Source: Hymenobacter pini (lineage in GTDB: Bacteria > Bacteroidota > Bacteroidia > Cytophagales > Hymenobacteraceae). From it: a stretch of 64,000 nt of DNA. The notes beneath the pieces were generated by a model that was given only the letters and a program-made list of their open reading frames with translations, did not search any database and was not told the origin of the DNA. Made by a program: the position numbers and the translations under genes. The DNA is taken from contig NZ_JAIZZH010000003.1 in the NCBI RefSeq assembly GCF_020421205.1, positions 930,001-994,000 of the forward strand. Reading direction: 5' to 3'. This document shows, in pieces, positions 57,455 through 64,000 of this stretch (within the stretch, counting starts at the first letter, position 1; every line of letters starts with the position of its first letter).

Positions 57455-58960
57455 TTAATGCTCGGTAGGCTCGGGGGCTTTGGCGCTGACGGACGTGGGC
57501 TGGTCTTTTTTGTCTTTATCGGAGCGGTGGCTCTGGCGTTCCTCCTGGATGTGGCCCAGGTACTTGGTTACGTCGCCGGTGGGGTACTGGCCGGTGAAGC
57601 AGGCGAAGCACGAGCCGCCGTGGCCCCGCTCCTCCGAAAACAGCTCCTGCAAGTCGGCAATCGACTGGTAGATAACCCGGTCGGCCTCAATGTAGCGGCA
57701 GATTTCCTCCTCCGTGTAATTAGCGGCAATCAGCTCGGTGCTCATGGCCATATCGATGCCGTAGATGCAGGGCGAAATGATGGGCGGCGCGCTGCTGATG
57801 AAGTACACCTCGGCGGCCCCGGCCTCACGCAGAATCCGCACGATGCGCCGGGAGGTGGTGCCGCGCACAATGCTGTCATCCACCACGGCCACCTTTTTGC
57901 CTTCCACAAACTCGCGGATGGGGTTAAGCTTCTTTTTCACGATGTCCTCGCGGCCGGCCTGGCTGCTCACGATGAAGGAGCGGCCCATGTGGTTATTCTT
58001 CACCAGGGCCCGGCGGTAGGGCACGCCAATGGCCTCGGCCAGCCCCGACGCCGAGAAGTAGCCCGACGATGGCACGTCAATCACCATATCCGGCTGAATG
58101 CCCGACTCGATAACCTTCTTGGCCAGCATCTTGCCCAGCCGCACCCGCTCCCGGGCCACCAAGCGGCCGTGAATGGTGGAGTCTTCGCGGGCGAAGTAGA
58201 TGTGCTCGAACACGCAGAAGCTTTTGGGCTTCTCCTGCTGGTTTTTGTGGTGCACCTTGAAGTCCTTGTCGATGAACACCGCCTGGCCCGGGCCCACGTT
58301 TTCCACGAACTCAAAGCCCAGGTAATCAAAGCAGGTGCTTTCGGAGGCGAAGGCGTACACGGGGCCGCGCTCCGTTTCGCGGCGGCCCAGCACCAGCGGC
58401 CGGATGCCCAGCGGGTCGTTAAAGGCCAGCAACCCATGCCCGGCAATGATGGTGACGGTGGCGTAGGCACCCTTCACCAGCTCTTGGGTGGTTTCTACAG
58501 CGTCAAAAATATCCACCACCGACAGCGCATCCAGGTTTTTCAGGCGCAGCTCCGAGGCGAAGGTGTACATGATCAGCTCCAGGTCGTTGCTGGTTTTGGG
58601 CAGCACGTGGTACTTCTCGTGCAGGCGCTTGGCGGCCGAGCGGAAGTTGATGACGTTGCCGTTGTGCACCATGGCCAGCCCGAAGGGGTAGCTGGTGGTG
58701 AACGGCTGAGCCAGCTCGGCATCATTGGAGCCCTGGGTGGTGTAGCGCGCGTGCCCGATGCCGATGTTGCCCTTCAGCTTTTTGAGCTGCTTGGGGCGGA
58801 ACACGTCGGAAATCAGGCCGTTGCCTTTGCACAGGTGGAAGTTGTCGTCGAAGGTGGCTATGCCGGCCGCATCCTGGCCCCGGTGCTGCAGCGCCGTCAA
58901 GCCAAATACGATGTCGTGGGCAACGTCATCGGGACCGTAAAAACCTACTATTCCGCACAT
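57455..58960 (-). CDS. purF: Amidophosphoribosyltransferase
   Basis: PurF starts purine synthesis by making phosphoribosylamine from PRPP and glutamine. The 501-residue protein begins MCGIVGFYGPDD, so Cys2 is the glutaminase nucleophile after Met removal and there is no propeptide. The glutaminase domain is followed by LQHRGQDAAG and HARYTTQGSNDAELAQPF. The phosphoribosyltransferase domain has VAVVDDSIVRGTTSRRIV. The lack of a propeptide and of nearby Cys ligands for a 4Fe-4S cluster indicates the non-iron-sulfur type. The final 25 residues are charged and probably disordered. Confidence 0.96.
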   Translation of the reverse strand: MCGIVGFYGPDDVAHDIVFGLTALQHRGQDAAGIATFDDNFHLCKGNGLISDVFRPKQLKKLKGNIGIGHARYTTQGSNDAELAQPFTTSYPFGLAMVHNGNVINFRSAAKRLHEKYHVLPKTSNDLELIMYTFASELRLKNLDALSVVDIFDAVETTQELVKGAYATVTIIAGHGLLAFNDPLGIRPLVLGRRETERGPVYAFASESTCFDYLGFEFVENVGPGQAVFIDKDFKVHHKNQQEKPKSFCVFEHIYFAREDSTIHGRLVARERVRLGKMLAKKVIESGIQPDMVIDVPSSGYFSASGLAEAIGVPYRRALVKNNHMGRSFIVSSQAGREDIVKKKLNPIREFVEGKKVAVVDDSIVRGTTSRRIVRILREAGAAEVYFISSAPPIISPCIYGIDMAMSTELIAANYTEEEICRYIEADRVIYQSIADLQELFSEERGHGGSCFACFTGQYPTGDVTKYLGHIQEERQSHRSDKDKKDQPTSVSAKAPEPTEH

Positions 58961-58964
58961 TTCA

Positions 58965-58992
58965 GTTGTCAGTTGCCAGTTGCCCGTTACCA
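58965..58992. repeat. Heptad tract between purN and purF
   Basis: Four 7-base units (GTTGTCA, GTTGCCA, GTTGCCC, GTTACCA) lie in the 60-bp gap between the purN stop and the purF start. Confidence 0.85.
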
Positions 58993-59020
58993 GGCCGCTG
59001 CGGTGGGGTGGTGGGAGGTA

Positions 59021-59692
59021 CTATAGTGCGCCGTGCTCAGCGGGCTGTGCTTGTTTGATTAAATGGGCCAGGGTTTCGGCGTACACGCGGTGCTCCACGG
59101 CCAGGCCGCGGCGCTCCACTTCGGCCAAGGTGTCGGCCCCGCGCAGGTCAACCGGGTGCTGGGCCAGGATGGGGCCGGTGTCCAGGCCTTCGTCAACCAG
59201 ATGCACCGTGATTTTGGTTTCCGGCAGCTGGTTCTCGAAGGCCCACTCGTAGGCGTGCAGGCCCTGGTGCTGGTGCGTATCGGCGGGATGGATGTTGAGG
59301 ATGCGCCCCGCAAACGCTCGGATGAACGTGGGCGACAGAATGCGCATGTAGCCGGCCAGCACCACGTAATCGGGCTGATACTGGTTCAGCAATTCCACCA
59401 CGTCGGCGTCAAACTCCGCCCGCTTGCGGCTCTGGCTGCTGAGGCTGGCCGTGGGGCAACCCATGGCGGCGGCCGTGGCCAAGCCCGGTGCATCGGGCAC
59501 GTTGCTGAACACCACGGCCACCTCAGCCAACTCCCGCAGCACACCGTGCTGCACGGCGTTTACCAAGGCCACCATGTTGGAGCCTCGGCCCGACAGCAAA
59601 ATGGCCAGGCGTGCTTTTTGGGTGCTATGGTTACCAGTTTCCGGCAAGGGTAGGTTCCGGCCGCTGGCCGATATCAGTGCGGATGTAGGCAT
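59021..59692 (-). CDS. purN: Phosphoribosylglycinamide formyltransferase
   Basis: PurN formylates GAR with 10-formyltetrahydrofolate. The 223-residue protein contains ILLSGRGSNM (substrate site), VVLAGYMRIL, the catalytic stretch GRILNIHPADTHQHQGLHAYEWA (with the usual NIHP), and KITVHLVDEGLDTGPILAQ. The first in-frame ATG at 59692 gives about 29 residues before the conserved start and overlaps the purD 3' end by 62 bp. No in-frame ATG is nearer (only a TTG). The overlap implies translation coupled to purD. Confidence 0.92.
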   Translation of the reverse strand: MPTSALISASGRNLPLPETGNHSTQKARLAILLSGRGSNMVALVNAVQHGVLRELAEVAVVFSNVPDAPGLATAAAMGCPTASLSSQSRKRAEFDADVVELLNQYQPDYVVLAGYMRILSPTFIRAFAGRILNIHPADTHQHQGLHAYEWAFENQLPETKITVHLVDEGLDTGPILAQHPVDLRGADTLAEVERRGLAVEHRVYAETLAHLIKQAQPAEHGAL

Positions 59693-60917
59693 CCTTGAAG
59701 TTAACTTTTTCTGCTTCGCGGTACACGTGGTTTACCGCGTCTTCCAGCTCTTCGCCGTGGCCCACCAGCACCAGCACCCGGCCGCCGTCGGTCACCAGCT
59801 CGCCCGCTTCGGTGCGCTTGGTTGCGCCGTGGAAGGCCAGAATGCTGGGATGCAATTGGTCGAGGCCAGTAATGGGGAAACCCGTTGGGAACTGGGCCGC
59901 CGGGTAGCCGCCCGAGGCCAGCACCACGCCCACGTAATGCCCGCGGCGCTGGCGCACTACCGTTTGCTGCAGCTTGCCATCCAGGGTTGCTTCGATAAGT
60001 TCGAGCAGGCTGCTTTCCATGGCGGGCAGCAGCACTTCGGCCTCCGGGTCGCCGAGGCGCACGTTGTACTCCAGCAGCTTGGGGCCCTGGGGCGTGAGCA
60101 TGATGCCGAAGTAGATAAAGCCGTTGAAATCAAATTGCTCATTCTGCAGGCCGCGCAGCGTGGGGTCCACGATGCTGGTGCGAATGGCGGCCAGTACATT
60201 GTCGTCGGCGAAGGGCACGGGGCAGTAAGCGCCCATGCCGCCGGTGTTGGGGCCCTGGTCGCCGGCCAGCAACTGCTTGTGGTCCTGGGAAGGGCTGAGC
60301 AGCCGGATGCGGTTCCCATCGGTGATGCCGATAATGCTGATTTCGGGGCCGGTTAGTTTCTCTTCCAGCAGGAAACTAAACCAGCCAGTGTGCAAAGCGG
60401 CCAGCTCATCCAGCGCGGAGTGGGCTTCTTCCACTGAAGAGCACACGTACACGCCTTTGCCGGCCGCCAGCCCGTCGTACTTCACCACTACCTGCCCATG
60501 CAGCTCGGTGGCTTTGGCGCGGGCATCGTCCAGTTTGTCGCTGCGGTACTGCCACGATAAGGCCGTGGCTACCCCGTGGCGGCGCATAAAGTCCTTGCTC
60601 CACACCTTGGAGCTTTCCAGCGTGGCGCCGGCCCGGCCAGGGCCAAATACCCGGATGTCGGAGCCTTGGAAGAAGTCGGTCACGCCCGCGGCCAGCGGAG
60701 CCTCCGGCCCCACCACAATCAGCTGCACGCCGTTGGCTTCGCAGAAGCGCTTAATGGCCGGAAAATCGGTGGCGCTAATTTCGGGGTGGCTGTTGGGGAT
60801 GCCCGCGTTGCCGGGCAGCACGTGCACAGTGGCCCCGTCGCGGGTGAGTTTCCACGCCATGGCGTGTTCACGGGCCCCGCCGCCGAGGAGTACTATGGGG
60901 GAAGAAGGTGCGTTCAT
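59631..60917 (-). CDS. purD: Phosphoribosylamine--glycine ligase
   Basis: PurD makes GAR from phosphoribosylamine, glycine and ATP. The 428-residue ATP-grasp protein has VLLGGGAREHAMAWKL, LIVVGPEAPLAAGV, SKVWSKDFMRRHGV, VVVKYDGLAAGKGVYV, SPSQDHKQLLAGDQGPNTGG, and LLEYNVRLGDPEAEVLLP. The last residues (TLAGNW) run into a heptad element and the stop lies in it. It sits one base downstream of the GNAT gene and overlaps purN. Confidence 0.95.
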   Translation of the reverse strand: MNAPSSPIVLLGGGAREHAMAWKLTRDGATVHVLPGNAGIPNSHPEISATDFPAIKRFCEANGVQLIVVGPEAPLAAGVTDFFQGSDIRVFGPGRAGATLESSKVWSKDFMRRHGVATALSWQYRSDKLDDARAKATELHGQVVVKYDGLAAGKGVYVCSSVEEAHSALDELAALHTGWFSFLLEEKLTGPEISIIGITDGNRIRLLSPSQDHKQLLAGDQGPNTGGMGAYCPVPFADDNVLAAIRTSIVDPTLRGLQNEQFDFNGFIYFGIMLTPQGPKLLEYNVRLGDPEAEVLLPAMESSLLELIEATLDGKLQQTVVRQRRGHYVGVVLASGGYPAAQFPTGFPITGLDQLHPSILAFHGATKRTEAGELVTDGGRVLVLVGHGEELEDAVNHVYREAEKVNFKDAYIRTDIGQRPEPTLAGNW

Positions 60918-60918
60918 G

Positions 60919-61455
60919 CTAAAGCGTGGCCAGGTAATCGGAACGAAACAAGACCATCAACCGATGATCAAAATACTGATTATCAATCTTTAAATACTGC
61001 TTCTGAAACCCGTTCTCCACAAAACCCAGGCTTTCGTAGAGGTATGCAGCAGTAGTATTATTTGCTATTACGCCCAGAGAAATCTGCTCCAATCCTGGAA
61101 GGTCAAAGGCTATGCGTAGCGTTTCTGCCATTAGCGCGCGGCCAATACCACGTTCCGAGTGGTTAGGGCTTACGCATACCTGCCGAATGTCGCCCTGGTG
61201 ACGCACCTTTTGCCGGGTGGCCCGCACAAAACCGCAAATGCCTACCAGTGTCGCATCTTCAAAAGCTCCTATCATGAAGGCATCGGGGTTGCTGGTGAGA
61301 ATATGCTGCTCAAAAGCCAGCTGCTCCTGCTGCCCTTCCTCCTCCGCCGACGAGCCAAAGCTGGCCGGATACTGCGCCAAGCACGCCAGCCGGAACTGGC
61401 GGTAAGCCGGAGCATCGGCGGGTTGGAGGCGGCGAATAGTGAAGGGCACTGGCAT
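60919..61455 (-). CDS. GNAT acetyltransferase
   Basis: The 178-residue protein has the GNAT fold: FTIRRLQPADAPAYRQFR, DATLVGICGFVRATRQK, the acetyl-CoA motif VCVSPNHSERGIGRALM (the Q/R-x-x-G-x-G/A variant), LGVIANNTTAAYLYESLGF, and VENGFQKQYLKI. It lies inside the purine operon between an NTF2-like protein and purD, with a 1-base overlap with the former. The substrate is unknown, and the operon position may reflect a link to purine metabolism or simply co-transcription. Confidence 0.92.
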   Translation of the reverse strand: MPVPFTIRRLQPADAPAYRQFRLACLAQYPASFGSSAEEEGQQEQLAFEQHILTSNPDAFMIGAFEDATLVGICGFVRATRQKVRHQGDIRQVCVSPNHSERGIGRALMAETLRIAFDLPGLEQISLGVIANNTTAAYLYESLGFVENGFQKQYLKIDNQYFDHRLMVLFRSDYLATL

Positions 61456-61838
61456 TAGCTGATATCGGTGATGGAGGCAATATGGCCACCCTGAAACTCA
61501 AAAACCGATTTACCCTGCAGGTGCAGCGTGTCACCGGCTTTTAGGCCATTGGGGAAGTCCATAGCCGCTACGGCGGAATACTCCAGCAGCACTTCCACTG
61601 TATCGGCATCTAGCTGCCAATCCGTGACGCGCTGCTCTCGTTGGGAGAAGTACTGCAACGCCTGCTGTGCCTGCTGGCGGAAAGCTTCTTTGCCCGTTAG
61701 GGTCAGATTTACTTCGCCGTTGGAGATGTTGCGAAACACCACTTCCTCGTGCAGATGGCACAACATGCCATCCACATCGAAGCGGTTGTACGCTTCGATG
61801 TAGTCTTGCACGAGTTGCTTCTGTTTGGCAGCGTCCAT
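61455..61838 (-). CDS. Nuclear transport factor 2-like (SnoaL) protein
   Basis: The 127-residue protein has the NTF2-like cone fold: KQLVQDYIEAYNRFDVDGML, HEEVVFRNISNG, LTGKEAFRQQAQQAL, and LQGKSVFEFQGGHIASITDIS. This is the SnoaL/steroid-isomerase-like pattern, which binds small ligands. It lies 9 bp after purC in transcription order and its stop codon overlaps the GNAT start as TAATG. No active-site Asp/Tyr pair can be named with confidence. Confidence 0.9.
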   Translation of the reverse strand: MDAAKQKQLVQDYIEAYNRFDVDGMLCHLHEEVVFRNISNGEVNLTLTGKEAFRQQAQQALQYFSQREQRVTDWQLDADTVEVLLEYSAVAAMDFPNGLKAGDTLHLQGKSVFEFQGGHIASITDIS

Positions 61839-61847
61839 GGGCTGTGT

Positions 61848-62777
61848 CTAGGCTTCCTGCACGATACCAGCGCGCACCAGATTATCCACAATCCGCTTTT
61901 GCACGTCGTCGTCAGCAGCCTCATTGCCGGTAACCAGTGGGCTACCCGTGATACGCTCGTAAATATCGAGGTAGCGGCGGGTGGCTTCGGCGGAAACTTC
62001 GGGGGTGAGGGCGCGGGGGTACTGGCCGTTCTGCTTGTTGGCAATCAGCCACTGGCGCACGTATTCCTTGTCAATCTGCTCCACGCCTTCGGGATTCTTG
62101 GCGTAGTCCTCGGCGCTCCAGAACCGCGAGGAATCGGGCGTGTGGATTTCGTCAATCAGAATCAGCTCCCCATCCAGCAGGCCAAACTCGTACTTGGTAT
62201 CCACCAGAATGATGCCGCGCTCCGCCATCCACTGGGAGGCAAAATTGAACAGCTCCAGGGCCTTCACCCGCATCTGCTCGTACAGCTCCGCCGTTACCCA
62301 GCCTTCCGCCACCAGGTTTTCCGGCGTAATCTCGCGGTCCGATTCTTCCTTGGTAGTGGGCGTTACGATGGGCTCGGGAAACTTCTGGTGCTTGGTCAGG
62401 CCGTCCGGCACGGTCACGCCCGAGAAAGTACGCTGGCCCTGCTGGTAGCCCCGCCACATGGAACCCGTGAGGTAGTTGCGCACCACCATCTCCACCCGAA
62501 TTGGCTCGGCTTCCTGGGCCAGCGTCACGTTCGGGTCGGGCAGGCTGATAACGTGGTTGGGGATGATGTGCCGGGTTTTATCGAACCAGAAAGCGGCCAG
62601 CCCGTTCAGCACCGCTCCTTTGTGGGCCACCGGCGTTTCCAGCACCGAGTCGAAGGCCGACAGCCGGTCGGTTACCACGATGAGCCGCTGGCCGGAAGGC
62701 GCGCGAAACGAGTCGCGCACTTTGCCGCGGTGCAGAAGTTCGAGCTGGGGAGTATCGAAGTTGTTAAGGGTGTTCAT
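61848..62777 (-). CDS. purC: Phosphoribosylaminoimidazole-succinocarboxamide synthase
   Basis: PurC joins CAIR and aspartate with ATP. The 309-residue protein has LLHRGKVRDSF, LIVVTDRLSAFDSVL, EPIRVEMVVRNYLTGSMW, FPEPIVTPTTKEESDRE, LVDTKYEFGL, and ILIDEIHTPDSSRFW, all classic SAICAR synthetase sites, in the ATP-grasp-like fold. The length matches the long (yeast-like) type. It is 45 bp downstream of purQ. Confidence 0.96.
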   Translation of the reverse strand: MNTLNNFDTPQLELLHRGKVRDSFRAPSGQRLIVVTDRLSAFDSVLETPVAHKGAVLNGLAAFWFDKTRHIIPNHVISLPDPNVTLAQEAEPIRVEMVVRNYLTGSMWRGYQQGQRTFSGVTVPDGLTKHQKFPEPIVTPTTKEESDREITPENLVAEGWVTAELYEQMRVKALELFNFASQWMAERGIILVDTKYEFGLLDGELILIDEIHTPDSSRFWSAEDYAKNPEGVEQIDKEYVRQWLIANKQNGQYPRALTPEVSAEATRRYLDIYERITGSPLVTGNEAADDDVQKRIVDNLVRAGIVQEA

Positions 62778-62822
62778 ACGACGAGGTAGCAGCCGGCACG
62801 AGGCTGCAGGCGGCGGAGGTGT

Positions 62823-63878
62823 CTAGGATGAAAACTGGCTGGCTTCCTGCGGAACGGCGGCAGTTTGGCTCTGCACATGCTCCACAATGTTGCGGAACAG
62901 GCGCAGGCCATCCCCTTCCTCGCTCAGGCCGGGGTTCTGGCGCTTGCGCCGGGCCCAGTCGGGGTGGTTGTAGAGGGACAGGAAGGCCTCGGGGTGCGGC
63001 ATCAGCCCGAATACCTGGCCGGTGGTGTCGGTCAGGCCGGCGCAGTTCAGATCGGCGCCGTTGGGGTTGAAGGGGTACACGTCCGTGGGTGAGCCGTCGA
63101 AATCGGTGTAGGCCAGGCAGTTCAGCCCCCGGGCTTCAATTTCCCGCAGGGTTTCTTCGCCCTTGATGATGAGGCGGCCTTCGCCGTGGCGCACGGGCAC
63201 TTCCAGCGTATCAATGCCTTTCAGGAAGGGCGAGTTCGACTTGGGGTTGACTTTCAGGCGCACCCACCGGTCTTCGTAGCGGCCCGAGGCGTTGTGCGTC
63301 AGGGTTACTTCCGGCGTTACGGTGCCGCTCAGGTTAGGGAGCAGGCCTAGCTTCACCAGCACCTGGAAGCCGTTGCAGATGCCCATCACAAACTTGCCGT
63401 TGGCAATGAACTGCTTGATGTCGTCGAGCAGGGTGCGGCCCTCGACGTTTTTGCGGTAGCGCAGCTTATTGGCCAGCACCACCCCCGAGCCCAGGTCGTC
63501 GCCGAAGCTGAAGCCGCCGGGGAAGTTCAGGATGTCGAAGTCGTGGATGCTGACGTGGCCGTGCAACACCTGGTTCAGGTGCACGATGGTCGGCTCGGCG
63601 CCGGCTAGCTTGTAGGCGGCGGCAAACTCTTCTTCGCAATTGATACCGAAGCCCGTCAAGATGAGGGCGCGGACTTTTGAGTTGCCAGTTACCAGTTGCC
63701 GGTTATCAGCTTGTTCTTCCAGGCTTTTTAGGGGCTCGGTGCTTTCGTGGCCGCCATCAATGCTCTTGTAGCCGAGCACCGTCACCGTGCCATCGGCGTT
63801 GGTTTGCGCGGGGCCTGTTTCGTCACGCTGCGGCTTGGGCGGCGAGTTCAAATCAGGAAACAATGGTTTCTCGTTCAT
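62823..63878 (-). CDS. purQ: Phosphoribosylformylglycinamidine synthase glutaminase subunit
   Basis: PurQ supplies ammonia from glutamine for FGAM synthesis. The 351-residue protein has a glutaminase domain from residue about 68: VRALILTGFGINCEEEFAAA, PGGFSFGDDLGSG, GICNGFQVLVKLGLL (nucleophile Cys), and the C-terminal FGLMPHPEAFLSL with His-Glu. The first 65 residues are an extension that is Pro/Glu-rich and includes an in-frame heptad repeat stretch. The ATG at 63878 follows the upstream gene's stop by two bases. It is longer than typical PurQ (about 230 residues). Confidence 0.92.
   Translation of the reverse strand: MNEKPLFPDLNSPPKPQRDETGPAQTNADGTVTVLGYKSIDGGHESTEPLKSLEEQADNRQLVTGNSKVRALILTGFGINCEEEFAAAYKLAGAEPTIVHLNQVLHGHVSIHDFDILNFPGGFSFGDDLGSGVVLANKLRYRKNVEGRTLLDDIKQFIANGKFVMGICNGFQVLVKLGLLPNLSGTVTPEVTLTHNASGRYEDRWVRLKVNPKSNSPFLKGIDTLEVPVRHGEGRLIIKGEETLREIEARGLNCLAYTDFDGSPTDVYPFNPNGADLNCAGLTDTTGQVFGLMPHPEAFLSLYNHPDWARRKRQNPGLSEEGDGLRLFRNIVEHVQSQTAAVPQEASQFSS
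63681..63708 (-). repeat. Heptad repeat inside the purQ 5' region
   Basis: Four 7-base units (GTTGCCA, GTTACCA, GTTGCCG, GTTATCA) encode the NRQLVTGN stretch just before the conserved glutaminase start. Confidence 0.85.
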
Positions 63879-63880
63879 AC

Positions 63881-64000
63881 TTACTGTGCGGTTTCGTGCT
63901 GGCCGAAGCCGATGATGCGGTTTACCGGGCCGTTGGTCCACTCGTGGCGCAGGGCCGCCGTGCTGGCCGCAATGATGGTTTTACCCGACTGCCGCACCGT
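63881..64000 (-). CDS. C-terminal fragment of an operon gene upstream of purQ
   Basis: The minus strand is open from the window edge to a TAA two bases before the purQ ATG. The visible 39 residues (ending NGPVNRIIGFGQHETAQ) are too short to assign. The tight spacing implies the gene is co-transcribed with the pur genes. Its function is not known from this piece. Confidence 0.6.
   Translation of the reverse strand, partial: TVRQSGKTIIAASTAALRHEWTNGPVNRIIGFGQHETAQ

Noticed and set aside
63881..64000. Naming the truncated gene upstream of purQ as purL
   Set aside because: The 39 visible residues do not resemble the PurL C-terminus, and no motif supports any name.

Overview
The window is about 60% GC and looks like chromosomal DNA from a Bacteroidota bacterium of the Hymenobacter type (Cytophagales). 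Four secreted proteins carry type IX secretion sorting tails. Lipoproteins are many, Shine-Dalgarno sites are weak or absent, and promoters follow the Bacteroidota TTTG / TAnnTTTG pattern. The gene complement also fits: DUF2141, DUF4136, an MG2-plus-TonB-plug protein, PPK1 and a clustered pur operon. No prophage, insertion sequence, CRISPR array or rRNA was seen. There is one tRNA, tRNA-Arg(CCT).

Layout. Positions 1-4.5 kb hold small lipoproteins, a DsbA-like thiol oxidoreductase, a YdeI-like protein and two short unrecognised proteins. Positions 4.5-10 kb hold two large envelope proteins: an MG2/TonB-plug protein, and a zinc-metalloprotease-like protein with a beta-propeller and a beta-barrel. 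Positions 10-14 kb hold a single-Cys MsrA lipoprotein and a methionine aminotransferase/omega-amidase pair. Positions 14-20 kb hold an FG-GAP T9SS protein, MurF, RfbC and a glycosyltransferase. Positions 20-30 kb hold an M16 peptidase, HflX, two tandem paralogous M43 proteases and another T9SS protein. Positions 30-34 kb hold SixA, PPK1 and small proteins. Positions 34-38 kb hold an MmeI-like type IIL restriction-modification enzyme whose specificity segment is AT-richer than the rest of the gene. Positions 38-46 kb hold an alcohol dehydrogenase, a GAF protein, an outer-membrane protein and a 1303-residue protein joining a metallophosphoesterase, a predicted atypical kinase and a beta-barrel. 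Positions 46-51 kb hold an HD-plus-PycTM (DUF5706) membrane protein facing a class III cyclase-like DUF2652 protein, then tRNA-Arg and a HelD-like helicase. Positions 51-56 kb hold a NarL-type regulator, a STAS-like protein, a DUF1345 protein, nicotinate phosphoribosyltransferase, a DUF4240 protein and a small HMA protein. Positions 55.8-64 kb are a minus-strand purine operon (partial gene, purQ, purC, NTF2-like, GNAT, purD, purN, purF, a small secreted protein, purM).

Two kinds of non-coding structure stand out. Many gene 3' ends, especially convergent ones, carry long and often perfect palindromes, some of which copy the last codons of a neighbouring gene. Degenerate 7-bp repeats (GTTGCCA-like) lie between genes and also inside purM and purQ, where they are read in frame. 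The most interesting candidate for new biology is the HD-PycTM / DUF2652 neighbourhood (46.2-48.6 kb), followed by the phosphoesterase-kinase-barrel fusion.
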